Assembly (NCBI RefSeq): GCF_963678635.1
Contig: NC_087064.1
Coordinates: 28,376,189-28,440,188, forward strand
Source: Symsagittifera roscoffensis
Lineage: Eukaryota; Xenacoelomorpha; Acoela; Convolutidae
Length of the DNA stretch: 64,000 bases
Reading direction: 5' to 3'
The notes beneath the pieces are model-generated. The model had not been told where the DNA came from, ran no database searches, and saw nothing but the letters and a program-made list of their open reading frames with translations. The stretch's first letter is position 1, and every line of letters begins with the position of its first letter. The translations under genes were made by a program, and so were the position numbers. Shown one piece after another: positions 43,460 to 55,325 of this stretch.

Positions 43460-43925
43460 TTTTTTTGTTTACATTGATCAAACTTTTTTCCCGACCTTTT
43501 TTAGGATTTGACAGAATATTTGTACTCAGGTAACTTTTAAACTTTTTTTTGATGTCAACCAACAAGTATCTTTGCCCTGAGCTCAAAATTAGAAAAATTT
43601 TGTACCTGTGATCATGTTTTTCTAGTTTTTGGGAGTTTAAAAATAGCAATTTTGGCCAATTTTTGACTATTACTTCGCGATATTTTTTGTTTGCATCGAT
43701 CAAATTTTTTTCCCGATTTTTTTTTAGGATTTGACGGAATATTTGTACTCTGGTGTTTTTAAACTTTTTTTTTGATGTCATCCAACAGGTATCTTTGCCC
43801 TGAGCTCAAAACCAGAAAACATTGTACTTTTGATAATGTTTTGCTAGTTTTTGGGAGTTTAAAAATAGCAATTTGGCCAATTTTTGACTATTACCTCGCT
43901 TATCGCGAGATTTAATATGTCCTAC
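43460..43925 (+). repeat. ~230-bp tandem repeat, two units
   Basis: Both units share CCCGA..TTTTTTAGGATTTGA, ATCTTTGCCCTGAGCTCAAA and TTTGGGAGTTTAAAAATAGC. The boundary is near 43689. Confidence 0.85.
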
Positions 43926-44934
43926 TGATTTTTCTAAATTGAATTGAGGAGTGTCTGATTAAAACTTTGACATACTCAAAATATACCACTTTGTACTTTA
44001 CATAGCGTGTGGGGAATGGATTCAAAAGAAATCTCAGCAAAAAAAAATAGATTTTTTTTTTAAATACCTTGAGTTTTTTGAAAACAAAAATTACTCCATT
44101 TAACTTAAAAAACAGTCGGAAACTTCAAAATTTTGCCCTGATACGATCAATTTTGTATTGATTTTTTTCCGTTCTATATAAAGAGCAAAAATTTTTTGGC
44201 GATGTGTTGCCAAACTGGACCAGCCGTCAAAAAGGAAAGCAAACTTAAGACAATTAATCCACATGGAAAAGGGATAACATACTATGACGTAGAATGTGTG
44301 TTTTTCTTCCTATATTTAGATACTTCCAGTAAATTTCGTATGGTAATGTGTCATGTGTGGTACCAATTTGAAAGCCGGCTAAAGGTGTTTCCGATTTCAG
44401 AAAAGAATCAAAAACATTTATTGTCTCAATGTCCAAACAAACTGTTATAAAAATGAAACAAAAAAATCGAAACAAGTTTTAAAAAGTTTTTTTTCCAGAT
44501 ATCTTACAAGTTTCAACAACCTTCTAACAAATGTTTCCAAATGTGGCTGGAAGATTCTGCACCACTTGCATAGCAACTTGTTTTCCTTGGTTGCATTTCA
44601 TAATAACTACAATACTATTTGATGAAACAGATGCTCTTGATTGCTGCATACGAGTTTGTCGAATAAAATGAAGGACGGGACGGCAAAACTTCTGAAAAAC
44701 GGAGCGGATTAGTATGAAAAACTGGCAGATGCAAAATTTTTGGCCGCTAAGCGAATTACCAGGAAGTAATTGGCATCTTTTAGCCTTGTAATGATTAATT
44801 CGGTATGAAAAAATTCGGGTTCGAAAAACTCGAAAAAAAACATGTCATTTTTCACAATGGCCTTGTTGCAGATAACAATACACAAAAAAAATGCCATAAT
44901 TACAGTGGGCTTCCAGTTTTGTGTTTGTTCAATT

Positions 44935-45400
44935 ATTTGTTACTCAATGAAGCTACCATTCTCTCTTTTCATTGATAATTTTTTAAAAGTTTTTGAACAA
45001 AGCAGTATATTCACCTAACGGACCGATGCATGAAAATGTAATCAACGTTGATCATAATAAAATTGTTAAACTTGCAGCAATATACATGGAAATCTAAATT
45101 TTCTCAAAAATCATAACTGAATGCTATTTTGTTACCCAATAAAGCTACCCTTATCTCTTTCATTGATGTCTTGTAAAAATGATTTCGACAAAAAGTGGAG
45201 CAGTTTATTAACCTTATGGGCAGAAGCATGGAACTGTTATCAACTTTGATCATAAACATTTCAATGGTTTCCTGAAAATCTAGAGGGAAAATTAATTTTT
45301 CTCAAAGATTAAAACTGATCGCTAATTTGTTACCCAACGAATCAAATTATCTCTTTTCATTGATAATTAAAAAAGTTACTTCCTGTAAATTTTTTGAAAC
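44935..45400 (+). repeat. ~195-bp tandem repeat, three units
   Basis: Units share TTTGTTACCCAATGAAGCTA, CTCTTTTCATTGATAATT and GGACCGATGCATG with TCAACGTTGATCAT. The third unit is partial. Confidence 0.8.
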
Positions 45401-45469
45401 AGATGCCTTTTCTACTTTCAGTTTTTCACCACACATTCTCATGAGACAGAAAAGGAAGAACGCAAGGGA

Positions 45470-46170
45470 ATTATTTATGGACAAAACTTAATTTGACTGG
45501 GGACAAGACGTATAATGACACTGAGAGGCAATGATGATTTTACCGTAGATTTGTGTTCACTTCCTCCAAAGGATTAGGACAACAGTTTGATGGCGAATTC
45601 TAAAGATAATTCTAAAAAAAAAACAACTTTTGATGGAGATTGGAGAGTTGCTCTCTCAGAAAATGGTCTTTTTCAAATAAACCCAATGCTGACAAACGGA
45701 GTAATTTCCCATGCATTATTTTGATGGAAAAATTTAGCTCCGATTAGGCGAATACACTACTATAGAACAATTGATCACTGAAGAAAAACACAACTCAAAG
45801 ACAAAAGTCAACTCGGTGCAACTCCTCAAGAAGTCATAAATTGCATGCCTGTTTTGATGAAAGCAAATGCCTGAAAATCTTCCCCAAGTGCCCAAATACC
45901 CTTTTTGATAGGTTGTAGCGCATAAAAAGAGAAAAAAAATGATTATCACATTAGGAACAAAATGATACCTTCCTTCGATGCATCTTACGAGGGAGCTCAA
46001 CATAACGAATTTTTTTTGCCCGTATAACTTATCTGCTGGGACAAGACTAAATTTTGACTACGTTGACATTATTAGAAAAAAAACCGCTGGAAAAACCCCA
46101 TTGTTGACAATCATTGATTTAAGCAGATGCATCAAAAACGGTTCTGATTGCAGCATTGATCCTTGTTGTT
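45470..46170 (+). pseudogene. Decayed gene resembling a Polinton-associated structural protein (tentative)
   Basis: Broken frames read IMTLRGNDDFTVDLCSLPP, then a KKKTTFDGDWRVALSENG block with the W-x-V-A-L-S-E pattern, then GEYTTIEQLITEEK. This arrangement recalls uncharacterised metazoan proteins tied to Polinton/Maverick-type elements or related viruses. An in-frame TAG and frame changes make it non-functional. The assignment is from memory of the motif and is weak. Confidence 0.25.
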
Positions 46171-46429
46171 GACAAAATTTCACTAATCTGGATTACAAAT
46201 TCAAAATTTTTCATTTGATCTGTACAATCAACATCATCACAAACTTGCAACGAAGCTGGAAGACCAGTTCCACTTGCAGGGACTGGTTAAGTTGCGTTGA
46301 CTTTAAGGTTCAAGCGCTTTAACTGTAAACAATTGAAACACTATTATACAAAGCAAGCTGTACTCATTTATTTAGACGCTATCGACAACGCGGTAGTGAA
46401 TTTGGCGCCCTGCATGCTGGTAATGGTTA

Positions 46430-46800
46430 AAACTAATCGCTACTTTATTACCCTATGAAGCTTACCTTATTTTTTCGATTGGTTTTTGTAAGCGCTTTTG
46501 ACAGAATTTGAACCAGTCTCTTCAATCGATGGACCGATGCATGTAATTGTGATCACTTTTGACCATACACGTTTTGTTGATTTCCTACCAATTTACAGAT
46601 GAAATTGATTTTTTTTCAAAGATAAAAGCTGATCACTATTTTGTTAACCAATGAAGCTACTTTTTCTATTTTTCTTTTTGTTTCTAGTTTTTGATAGAAA
46701 TTGAAACGATCTAATCACCTAATGGACCGATGCTTGAAATTGTAAGAAATTGTAATCACCGTTGACTGTAAAAATGTTGATGAACTCCGAACAGTCAACA
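46430..46800 (+). repeat. Same ~195-bp repeat, two further units
   Basis: CCCTATGAAGCTTACCTTAT, GATGGACCGATGCATGTAAT and then ATGAAGCTACTTTTTC, AATGGACCGATGC match the array at 44935-45400. The two arrays flank the decayed gene block. Confidence 0.75.
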
Positions 46801-46939
46801 AACAAATATGATGCAAAGTAGCAAAGACAAATCGAGCTGATCTGAGATACGACAAGAGTTCTCCCTCTGTGCCTGAATTACCGTTCCTAATAAATAACTC
46901 CCTGTTTTCGCCTTTATCTCAATTGAAATTTAATGTTAC

Positions 46940-47460
46940 AGATTTTTCAACAGCAAAGAAGCCAAGGAATGGTGGCTCAAACTTCAGGATGTTGTCATGA
47001 AAAAAACCAGTTGATATAGATACCTCTGTTGTACCTCAGAAAGAAAAATTTTTCCGCAAAATGCAGAAAAGTGGTTTTTATGTTCCAGTTGAAAACGATT
47101 TTTTCATCTGTGACAACCCTTTGTACTATCCACAAATTTTTATACAGACGCTCGCATGAAAAATTCATAATTGAAGCTGAAGAAGCTGCGAAGAATAACA
47201 AGCTTCTTTTACTTGATGACAACTTAGTGAAATGACCGTAATGGACCACATGCTTTCTGTTATTGGATCAATTTTGCTCAAAATTCCAGCGAGTTACCCA
47301 GACCAAATAAAAATTACCATAAAAGTTTTTACAAGATATTTTCAGCGGAATTGGCCACAATAGATGATTTTGCTCGAGAAACGGTTGAGACAAATTATGA
47401 TAGGTTGAACAACTTTCTGGATTCTGAGTATTAACCGAACGAATTTTTCCATTGTCAAGA
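46940..47460 (+). pseudogene. Decayed gene, family unknown
   Basis: Successive coding-like stretches in shifting frames: FFNSKEAKEWWLKLQDVV, KMQKSGFYVPVENDFFICDN, EKFIIEAEEAAKNNKLLLLD, MDHMLSVIGSILLKIPASYP and DDFARETVETNYDRLNNFLD. Stops intervene. It may belong with the preceding decayed block. Confidence 0.35.
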
Positions 47461-48003
47461 GTACAGTATGCTTTAGAGTAGGTCGATACAGAGTGGTTTG
47501 GTTATAATAAGCGCATCTTTTGGTCCGCAGGATATTGAATGTATGTTCCTCAACACACCGTCAGTGTTGGTCTGCTTGTTCACCGTCAGCGTACGAGCAG
47601 CACTCTATTTTGGTTTTAGTCTACTAGCACACAGTCTGCTACTCATAACTTCTGCGTTAAGAACTTACTTTTAGCTCAACTTCTTTCGCTTAAGTTTTCG
47701 CAAATTGTCTTGACAACAAACCTGGAAAAATTTGCTTGAGAAATACAGTTATACAAATTATCTAATAAATCCGACCGCAAAGTTTTAGAGAGCGTCTTTC
47801 ATAATTCTGAATTTCAAAAAAGGATGAAATTCATTTGCATGATCTTATTCAGAAATGTAAACATCTAAAATACAATATTTTTGTAGTGTTTGCAGCCGAC
47901 AATTTTCCTTTTCAAATTCCAAACATGGCTTTCATATTTAAAAAAACTCCAAAGTCATATTATCCGGTGACATATTAGGTGACCTTGACTAACATCATGG
48001 GAC

Positions 48004-48237
48004 ATGACAACCGTCGAGACTGATCCACGGAAGTCTGCTAATGGCAGCCTACGGAGATCAAGGCGTACTGTACCGCCAAAAAGTGCGGGGGACGATGTGG
48101 AGAAACGGGAGAGTCTCGGGCAGTTACTTTCTTCTCCCTACCAGATGCATTTGGAAATAAGGAGGATGCATTTGGAAATAAACAGCGAAGCTGCTTCGCC
48201 CGGTTCCCAAACAAGAGTAGCTGGACCACCATCATAA
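48004..48237 (+). CDS. Short open frame, unrecognised
   Basis: 77 codons from ATG, polar and Arg/Ser-rich (SANGSLRRSRRTVPPKSAGD), containing a perfect internal duplication of ATGCATTTGGAAATAA. Coding status doubtful. Confidence 0.25.
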   Translation: MTTVETDPRKSANGSLRRSRRTVPPKSAGDDVEKRESLGQLLSSPYQMHLEIRRMHLEINSEAASPGSQTRVAGPPS

Positions 48238-48325
48238 ACATGGCCAATTGTATGTCATCACAGTCTCTTTCCTTTAGAAGGTGACAGCTCGCATCGCTAG
48301 CCGGCGATAAAGGAAAGTCACTTAC

Positions 48326-48451
48326 TGTTAGCAGCTGATAGATCTCATCCCTTTCGGTTAGATTGGTGATAGACCGACTTTTTATTAGTCGTTCAAATTT
48401 GTTCCGAACTCTCCATAAATACTTCAATGACCGTTTTTTAGCCAAATTCAT
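48326..48451 (-). CDS. Candidate first exon with strong donor, unrecognised
   Basis: From ATG at 48449-48451 it reads MNLAKKRSLKYLWRVRNKFE, RLIKSRSITNLTERDEIYQL, LT and stops at a consensus donor CTAACA|GTAAGTGA, phase 0. It is upstream of the ADAM exons on the same strand but shows no ADAM similarity. Partner exons were not found. Confidence 0.3.
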
Positions 48452-49247
48452 CACAGTGATAGTTGTAAAAAAGAAACAGATCAAAAACGACGTTTTTAGG
48501 CTTTTTTGAATGGTTTTGTATCTCAAAATTAGTATATTTTGGGGCCGAAAGCCAGGAGCAAATGAATCTCGTAAAAGATGCCAAAGGAGGGACCCTATGG
48601 GTGGTGTGTGGGTCAAAACTCTGAAAAGGGGGAATAACGTCATACCAAAAACACATCCGCCTGACGTGGTATGAGAAGTGGTATCATATTAAAGACATCA
48701 ATTTTGAGTCGGATTAGATCAAAAACTTAGGAACGTTTCGTACAAAATGGACCGCCACAAAGACCCACATTGATTATTTTCGACGTAAAACTCCTATTGC
48801 CCATAACACAAAAAATATCCCACACAAGCGATTTTCACAAACTTTTGATGAACAATTTTTTCGCGAAAGTTATATCTGGGTCTAAAGAGAACATTTAGCT
48901 TTAGCTTCATGTCATTGATCATCATTCGGATCTACAGCTAATCACGCGAAATCAAATTTGTTTATAAGAGCTCCAATTTTTCAATCTTAAGTAGACGATC
49001 TTAAGTAATCAAAATTGTTCAAAAGCATGCAAATAAAAATTATTTCGTAAGTTACAAAGTGACCCTGACTACTGATGATGTTAGACCTTGTTTCAAACGC
49101 GATCTTACTCATTATTTGAACAAAATCTAATATTCAGGCAATCACATGTTATATTTATCACCGATCAGCTTCCATACTTAATAAGCTTTCATGATCTGCA
49201 ATGACTTGAGTTATTTGGTTAAATTTAAACTAATATTGAACCATGAG

Positions 49248-49340
49248 ATGAAGCAGACGGTGCTTTTGAGCTACTTGGCCTGCTGTGTCGTCTCATCCAT
49301 CATCGGCTTTAATCACGTCGTCCTCAATAACACCTCTGAG
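49248..49340 (+). CDS. Candidate signal-peptide exon
   Basis: 31 codons from ATG: MKQTVLLSYLACCVVSSIIG, then FNHVVLNNTSE, ending at donor TCTGAG|GTATTT, phase 0. Basic N-terminus plus hydrophobic core suggests a secreted or membrane protein. No following exon identified. Confidence 0.35.
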
Positions 49341-49623
49341 GTATTTAAGTTGGGTGCAAATCGCATAACAGAACGACCGAATGCGCGAAAGTTTCAACCG
49401 ATCAACGCCATTTAAACTGCCTAAAGCTGACTGATTTTGACTTTTGACTCTTTCACATAAGTGACAATTGATTTCTAAATAGCTAAAGATATTTGTAAGC
49501 CATTCGGTTTTTTTGGTATGAGTATGTCTTCCCGTTTAAGTTCTATCAACGCCTCTTAAATGGATTGTCAAGTTTTTCAAAATGCCAACATTTGAATCAT
49601 TTTTAACAGAAAACAACACCAAA

Positions 49624-49850
49624 AAACTTAATTTTTTCTAAGCAAGCTATTCAAGCCTTAAAACTATAAAATATTTTGATTTATTTCCTTGATCGAATCG
49701 TTTTGCGAAAAATATAAGTTTTTCTAAGCAAGCTATTCAAGCCTTAAAACTATGAATTATATCAATTTATTTCATTGATCGCATCGGTTTGCGAAAAGTA
49801 TAAGTTTTTCTTTTTTCTGAAGCTATTTAGGCTAAGAAATTTTGAAACAT
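49624..49850 (+). repeat. ~98-bp tandem repeat, two to three units
   Basis: Units share CTAAGCAAGCTATTCAAGCC, TTAAAACTAT, CATTGATCG and TTTGCGAAAA(A/G)TATAAG. The last unit is diverged. Confidence 0.8.
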
Positions 49851-49989
49851 AACTTCAAAGATTAAAGAACATTTTATTAAACCAAGAAAAAGATTCAAAA
49901 TTACTAAAAGAAAATTTCTCATATGGCTAGACAAACCCAATTAACTCAAACTTCAATAACGAAAAACCTTAAGCATTCTCCAAAACTAA

Positions 49990-50570
49990 TTTAAGGAAAT
50001 TTGACGAAGCCAGAGTTAGCAATCGAACATTTGTAGAGATCTTTGATCAAAGAAGAAATAACCTGGCCAAATTTGACACCAAAAACTGTAGCGACAAAAA
50101 AAGAACGGCAAAAAAGTTTTTTAGGGCGAGGAAGAACAGAAAAGAGATCTCTGGCTGTCATAATGGGTCAATAAAAAAAAGTTTCGAAAGACATTGAGTG
50201 GGAATCTTAAAACAGTAGGGAAAACCATCGAAGAAGCGGATGAAAATTGTCTGGAATAAACCAAAAAAAACTCGCTTCTGGAGAAAGCATGGAAAAAAAG
50301 GATTGCGTGCAGTTGCTAAAAATTTAACGTTCACCAACAAAATTTGGAGGGTTAGGTTGAACGATTTGTTTAAAAAAAGACAACTAAGTTGCTTTGAAAA
50401 GAAAGTTTTCATCGCATTTTTTAAAACTGTTATCGTAAAAAAGAACTATTATGGAAATTTAGTCTAAGAGCCAACCCTTATGCTACCTATGCGATGAAGA
50501 GTTAGCAAATTTAAATCATCTGTTTGATTCATGCAAAAAAACTACACGTCAACTGAAATCGATAGGTGCA
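49990..50570 (+). mobile_element. LINE 3' coding remnant
   Basis: Frame pieces include KKERQKSFLGRGRTEKRS, KIWRVRLNDLFKKRQLSCFE and a C-terminal CYLCDEELANLNHLFDSC, a CCHC cluster of the kind found after LINE reverse transcriptases. Stops break it. It is also the left part of the segmental duplication. Confidence 0.55.
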
Positions 50571-51560
50571 TAGAGTATATGCGACACCATCACGTCCATT
50601 ATAGGAACAAAAGTGAAAGTTACTGTTCAAATAGTTACAGGATCGTGGAATGAAGTAAAACAAAAAACTGAGAATAGGATCATGAGACTTTTGAAAAATT
50701 CGCCTCTTTATAGGCTAAGGCTGTTCGAATAAAACAATAGAATGCGTACTAGATGTTATACAAATTTTTTATCATAAAACATACAAAGGAAAGAAGTTAA
50801 GTCTTTGGACCGAGATTTCTATTTAAGATTCGAGTTTTGCTGAAATCTAATTATGGTAAAAATTTGACTAAAATATTCTACTTAACAATTACCCCCTTTT
50901 CTTGATAGGAGGTTATTGTTAAGTAGATCTCAAACTTTAAACATAGTCACCAACAAAGTCTGAAAATATTTATAGTCAAAGTCTGGACACAGTCTTAAAC
51001 CACGTATGAACACATTCTGTTACAAAATTTGAAAACAATGCAAAAATAAGAAAAAATCACAAGCAAAAACCCGACCAAAAACTTACTCAAAATCTGATAT
51101 TAGAATTAAGTAAGGCATAAGAATAACACTAAGTTTTATATAAAATATTTGATTGAAACTTTTGTGTCTGGTTTTGGTTGACAAAAATTTAAAACAGTTG
51201 CAAATATTATGCTTGCGGTTTGTTCCAGTATTTTTTCCAGCTTTGAACACGTCTGCAACTACAAGATCTTTACCTGATTTGAACGTCATTCATTCGCAAT
51301 CTTTAGAGCTAGGCAAAACCGTCAACACAAAGAAAACAGCATGCTCGAAGACAATGAAGTCAAACATAAGGACTCACGAACACAAGGAGAGTTATTGATA
51401 AGACGTTTATTTAATTAGACACACGAGTAGCATTTGCTTCACCTTGACAACTGGGAGTACTAATTTTGTTCTTTTTTGTCGTTTTTTCTAATCGCCTTAT
51501 GTAGTATGTCTTTTTTCAACCAAAAAACCCAAAATCAATATCTTAGGATACGAAAACCAT
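50140..51560 (+). repeat. Segmental duplication, copy 1
   Basis: TCGAAGAAGCGGATGAAAAT, AAACATAGTCACCAACAAAG, CACGTATGAACACATTCTGT and GACGTTTATTTAATTAGACA recur in order in copy 2. Confidence 0.85.
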
Positions 51561-51649
51561 CCTAAGCTAGGCATTGAATCGCCCAAGAAAACTTATACAG
51601 ACATAAACCGACAAGAACTAAAACATCAAGTAAAACCGACAGGAACTAA

Positions 51650-53480
51650 CCGTCAATTCTGGCTGTCTTGATGGGACGACAAAAAAGGTTTCGAAAAACC
51701 ATGAGTGGGAAAGTTAAGACGATAGGGAAAGCCATCGAAGAATCGGATGAAAATTGTCTAAAAAACACCTAAACTCACTTCTGAGGGAAAGAATTGAAAA
51801 ACGGAATGGATCTGAACTCGGTTGGTGCATAGAGTAGTATATGCGGCATCATTACGTCCATTATAGAAACAAAAGCAAAAACTGCTGTTCAAACAGTTAC
51901 AGGATCATGGAATGAAGTAAAAAAAAACTGAGTATTGCATAATGAAACTTTTGAAAAGCTTGCCTTTTTATAGATTAAGATTCTTCGAATAAAACCATGG
52001 AATGATTACTATATGTTAAACAAATTTTGTATTATAAAACAAACAAAGGAAAGAAGTTAAGTCTTCGGACCAAGATACAGTACTGATTTAAATTATCCGG
52101 ACAAACCTTGAAATTTAAAACGCGTTTTTCTCAAATTGGGTTGAGTTTAGGTGAAAACTGATGAAGACAAAACTTGCTTAAAATTTTAGCTGAATTAATA
52201 TGGTGTAATTTGTTTTGCGAAATTCGGGCCCAAAGTTTTACCCCAAAAATGGGTCATTTTGGCTTTTTTTAGTTAATCAAAAATTACGCCGAAACAATCC
52301 GGTCGATCACAGACATAGTTATATCAAAGTGAGCCCCTTACTTAGCCCAACAAACTTTAAGAAGAGTTTTATCTCCAAAAAAAGTTACAAATTGTTTAAA
52401 AACTGTTTTTAAATAAATAGTTGGTATTTTATATAGTAAAAACGACCTTTTTTGTCTATCAAACAAAAATAAATTAATTTATACAATATTTTGGAGATTA
52501 TACCCTTCTTAAAGTTTGTTGGGCTAAGTAAGAGGCTCACTTTGATATAATTGGGTATAAAATTTTGGGCCCGAATTTTGCAAAACAAATTACACCATAT
52601 TAATTCTGCTAAAATTTTAAGCAAGTTTTGTCTTCATAAGTTTTCACCTAAAATCAACCCAATTTGAGAAAAACGGGTTTTAACTTTCAAGTTTAAAGCG
52701 TTTTGTCCGGTTAATTGAAATCAGCACTGTATGTATTTAAAGTTCCAATTGTGCTGATCTTTGATGATCGTAAAAATTCTACTAAACAATTATACCGTTT
52801 TCTTGAGGGGAGTAATTGTTAAGTAGATCCCAAAGTTCAAACATAGTCACAAGCAAAGTCTGAACATAGTCACAGTCAAAGTCTGAACACAGTCCTAAAT
52901 CACGTATGAACACATTCTGTTACAAATTTTGAAAACAAATGCAAAAGTAAGAAAAAATCACAAGCAAAACCCGATGTCAGTCTCACTCAAAATCTGATTT
53001 TAGAATTAAGCAAAGCATAAGAATAAAACGAAGTTTGTTTTAAAATATTTGATCGGAATTTTTGTGTCTGATTTTGGCTAGCAAAATTTTAAAACAGTTG
53101 CAAAATTTATGCATGCGGTTTGCTCCATAATTTTTTTGCCAGGTTTGATTACGTCTGCAACAAGATGATCTACACATGATCCGAACGTCATTCATTCGCA
53201 ATTTTTGGGGCTAGGCAAAACCGTCAACACAGAAAAAAAACAGCATGCTCGAAGACATTCAAGTCAAACATAAGGACTCACGAATGCAGACAGAGTTTTT
53301 GATTAGACGTTTATTTAATTAGACACACGATGAGCATTTATCTCACCTTGATGATTGGGAGTGCTAATCACCTTATGCAGTATGTCTCTTTTCAAGCAAA
53401 AAACCCAAAAGCAATGGTTTTTATAACAGGCATTGAATTGGCCACGAAAGCTTATCCAGGCATAAACCGACAAGAACTAG
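51650..53480 (+). repeat. Segmental duplication, copy 2 (interrupted)
   Basis: Same order of landmarks as copy 1, lacking ~500 bp of the LINE portion and carrying a 652-bp insertion at 52078-52729. Confidence 0.85.
52078..52729. mobile_element. Foldback MITE, Tc1/mariner-like ends, TA target duplication
   Basis: The two ends, CAGTACTGATTTAAATTATC and its counterpart ...GAAATCAGCACTG, start inverted arms of about 290 bp that match almost throughout (for example TTAATATGGTGTAATTTGTT and AGCCCAACAAACTTTAAGAA in both). TA flanks each end. No transposase; non-autonomous. The paralogous copy of the duplication has an uninterrupted site. Confidence 0.9.
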
Positions 53481-54279
53481 TACATTAAGTGTTACCGCCG
53501 GAACATGATGCAGAAAAAAACTGAAACTCAAAAACCATTCCCAACACAAGAGAAAATCAAGATTCGGTTAATAATCACCAGCTTTTATGAGCATCTGAAA
53601 GCAATACAATTCAAAGGTGGAAGATTTCCCTTATGTCTCCTTGGTCCGGTAAAGGAAACTAACTTAGGCTGAAATCAAAATCAAATCAACCGAAAATTGC
53701 GATGAAGAATGTTTTATTAGTCCTATTGTCAGTGCCGGCAAAAAGTGAATTAAATCAGTTTTCGATTAAAATTCTTTTTTTAAAGTAAACTGATCTAAAA
53801 AAAACTAATATCAAATGCCGAGGATACATGAATTCATAGTTACGTTATAGCACAACTTTCAGAAAATTCCATTGGAGAATATGACATTACTGCTTTTGGG
53901 CAATTCTAATTTTGGCCTAAAACGTTCCAAAGACTACTTTTTCCCAGAATAAAATCAGTTGGTTTCCATTTAAAGTTAGCAACGGCTGTTACCACTGTTA
54001 TCTACAAAACATTATCAATAAAACGCATTCAGATTAGTCTGAAGAGTTTAAAAGAAGTATAATCATTTTTAGCCTAAACGTATAATTTCAATCCCCGCGA
54101 TATAAACGGATTTTTTTTAGTCACAGTAATAAGCAATCCTTCTAGAGTCCTCTGGAATTGTCACACTCGGCCTGAACAACTCAATTTTTGGTTGCCACGG
54201 CTGACCATGCAGAACTTCGGTCCCCTCCGTCTGAACATAAAACGATCATGTAGTTTTAACTTCTTCATTACATCTGCAA

Positions 54280-54340
54280 CGTTCTGTTACATGAAACATT
54301 ACATTCTGTTATATGAAACATTACGTTCTGTTACATGTTT
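54280..54340 (+). repeat. ~23-bp tandem repeat, cluster 1
   Basis: Three units of GTTCTGTTACATGAAACATT with small changes. Confidence 0.8.
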
Positions 54341-55261
54341 ACTAACCGATCATTGCTGGTTGTTTGCTTAGTAATTTATCCTAGGTTATAAGTCTCACCT
54401 TAATTCATCAAGTTTCTTGGCAAAAGTTATAGTTTAAAAATTTAGTTAGAAAGAGTATGAATTTATATAGTTTACATAGAAATTTATATAGAAATTAATG
54501 AACAACTGTCTTTAGTACCAATGAGGATGGGGTCAAAACCTAGTTATTACATTTAAATTAACACTTCGTTTGCCTGTAGTCCGCGTCTAGATTGCTGATT
54601 GATGTGTCCACCTAATGCTTTTCAGAGTATTGGGTCATCAGTTCCTTTAAATCCGTGCTGCTGCATTTTTGTTCAGGAACTTATAAAAATTCTAAGATCG
54701 TATCTTAATAAGTTTATAAAATAAAAAGAAACAAAAGAAAGAAAGAAAATTTTTCCGGAAAAGGTTAACTCGACTGAGCGAGTTGAAATGAGAATGGAAT
54801 AAAAAAATTATGAAGATTTTAGACAGTTCCAATCTTAATGCAAGAATACGTCAAAGTACCTTTGTCTAATTCTAAACTTCATGGACTTTGTTTCATCGGA
54901 TATCTTTCATTTTCCAGGTGTTTGGAAAATTTTCAGTAGTCTCATTTTTGAAGTTTTTAATATAAAAAAGCCGTTATTCATTCCGTCTCTGATTTGCAGG
55001 TGTTTCATTTTTTTGTGTCTTTCTAAGGCTCCAAAGACCGGGTGCTTATCGCTCTAATGTCTGCTTTTCAAAGCAAAACAAATTAACCGGTCAGCTTTTA
55101 TGGCGACAAACTTTTTCTTTGATATCCGACAAAAAAGTCTGTGGAAAAAAAATTGAATATATTAAAAGGAATTCAGCTTTGAAAAAATGGAAAAAAATCG
55201 GACTAAAATTTAAAGGACTTTAAATAGAACAATAGACTTTTGTCTACATGTATTATTTGCA

Positions 55262-55325
55262 ATACTACACATGAAACATTACATTCTGTTATATGAAACA
55301 TGACGTTCTGTTATATGAAACTGAC
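55262..55325 (+). repeat. ~23-bp tandem repeat, cluster 2
   Basis: ATGAAACATTACATTCTGTT, ATATGAAACATGACGTTCTG: the same unit as cluster 1, 1 kb away in the same orientation. Confidence 0.8.

Noticed and set aside
48038-48643. 201-codon minus frame, the longest in the window
   Set aside because: Starts at a non-ATG codon, mixes unlike compositions and runs through a consensus donor at 48325. Only the 42-codon part before that donor looks exon-like.
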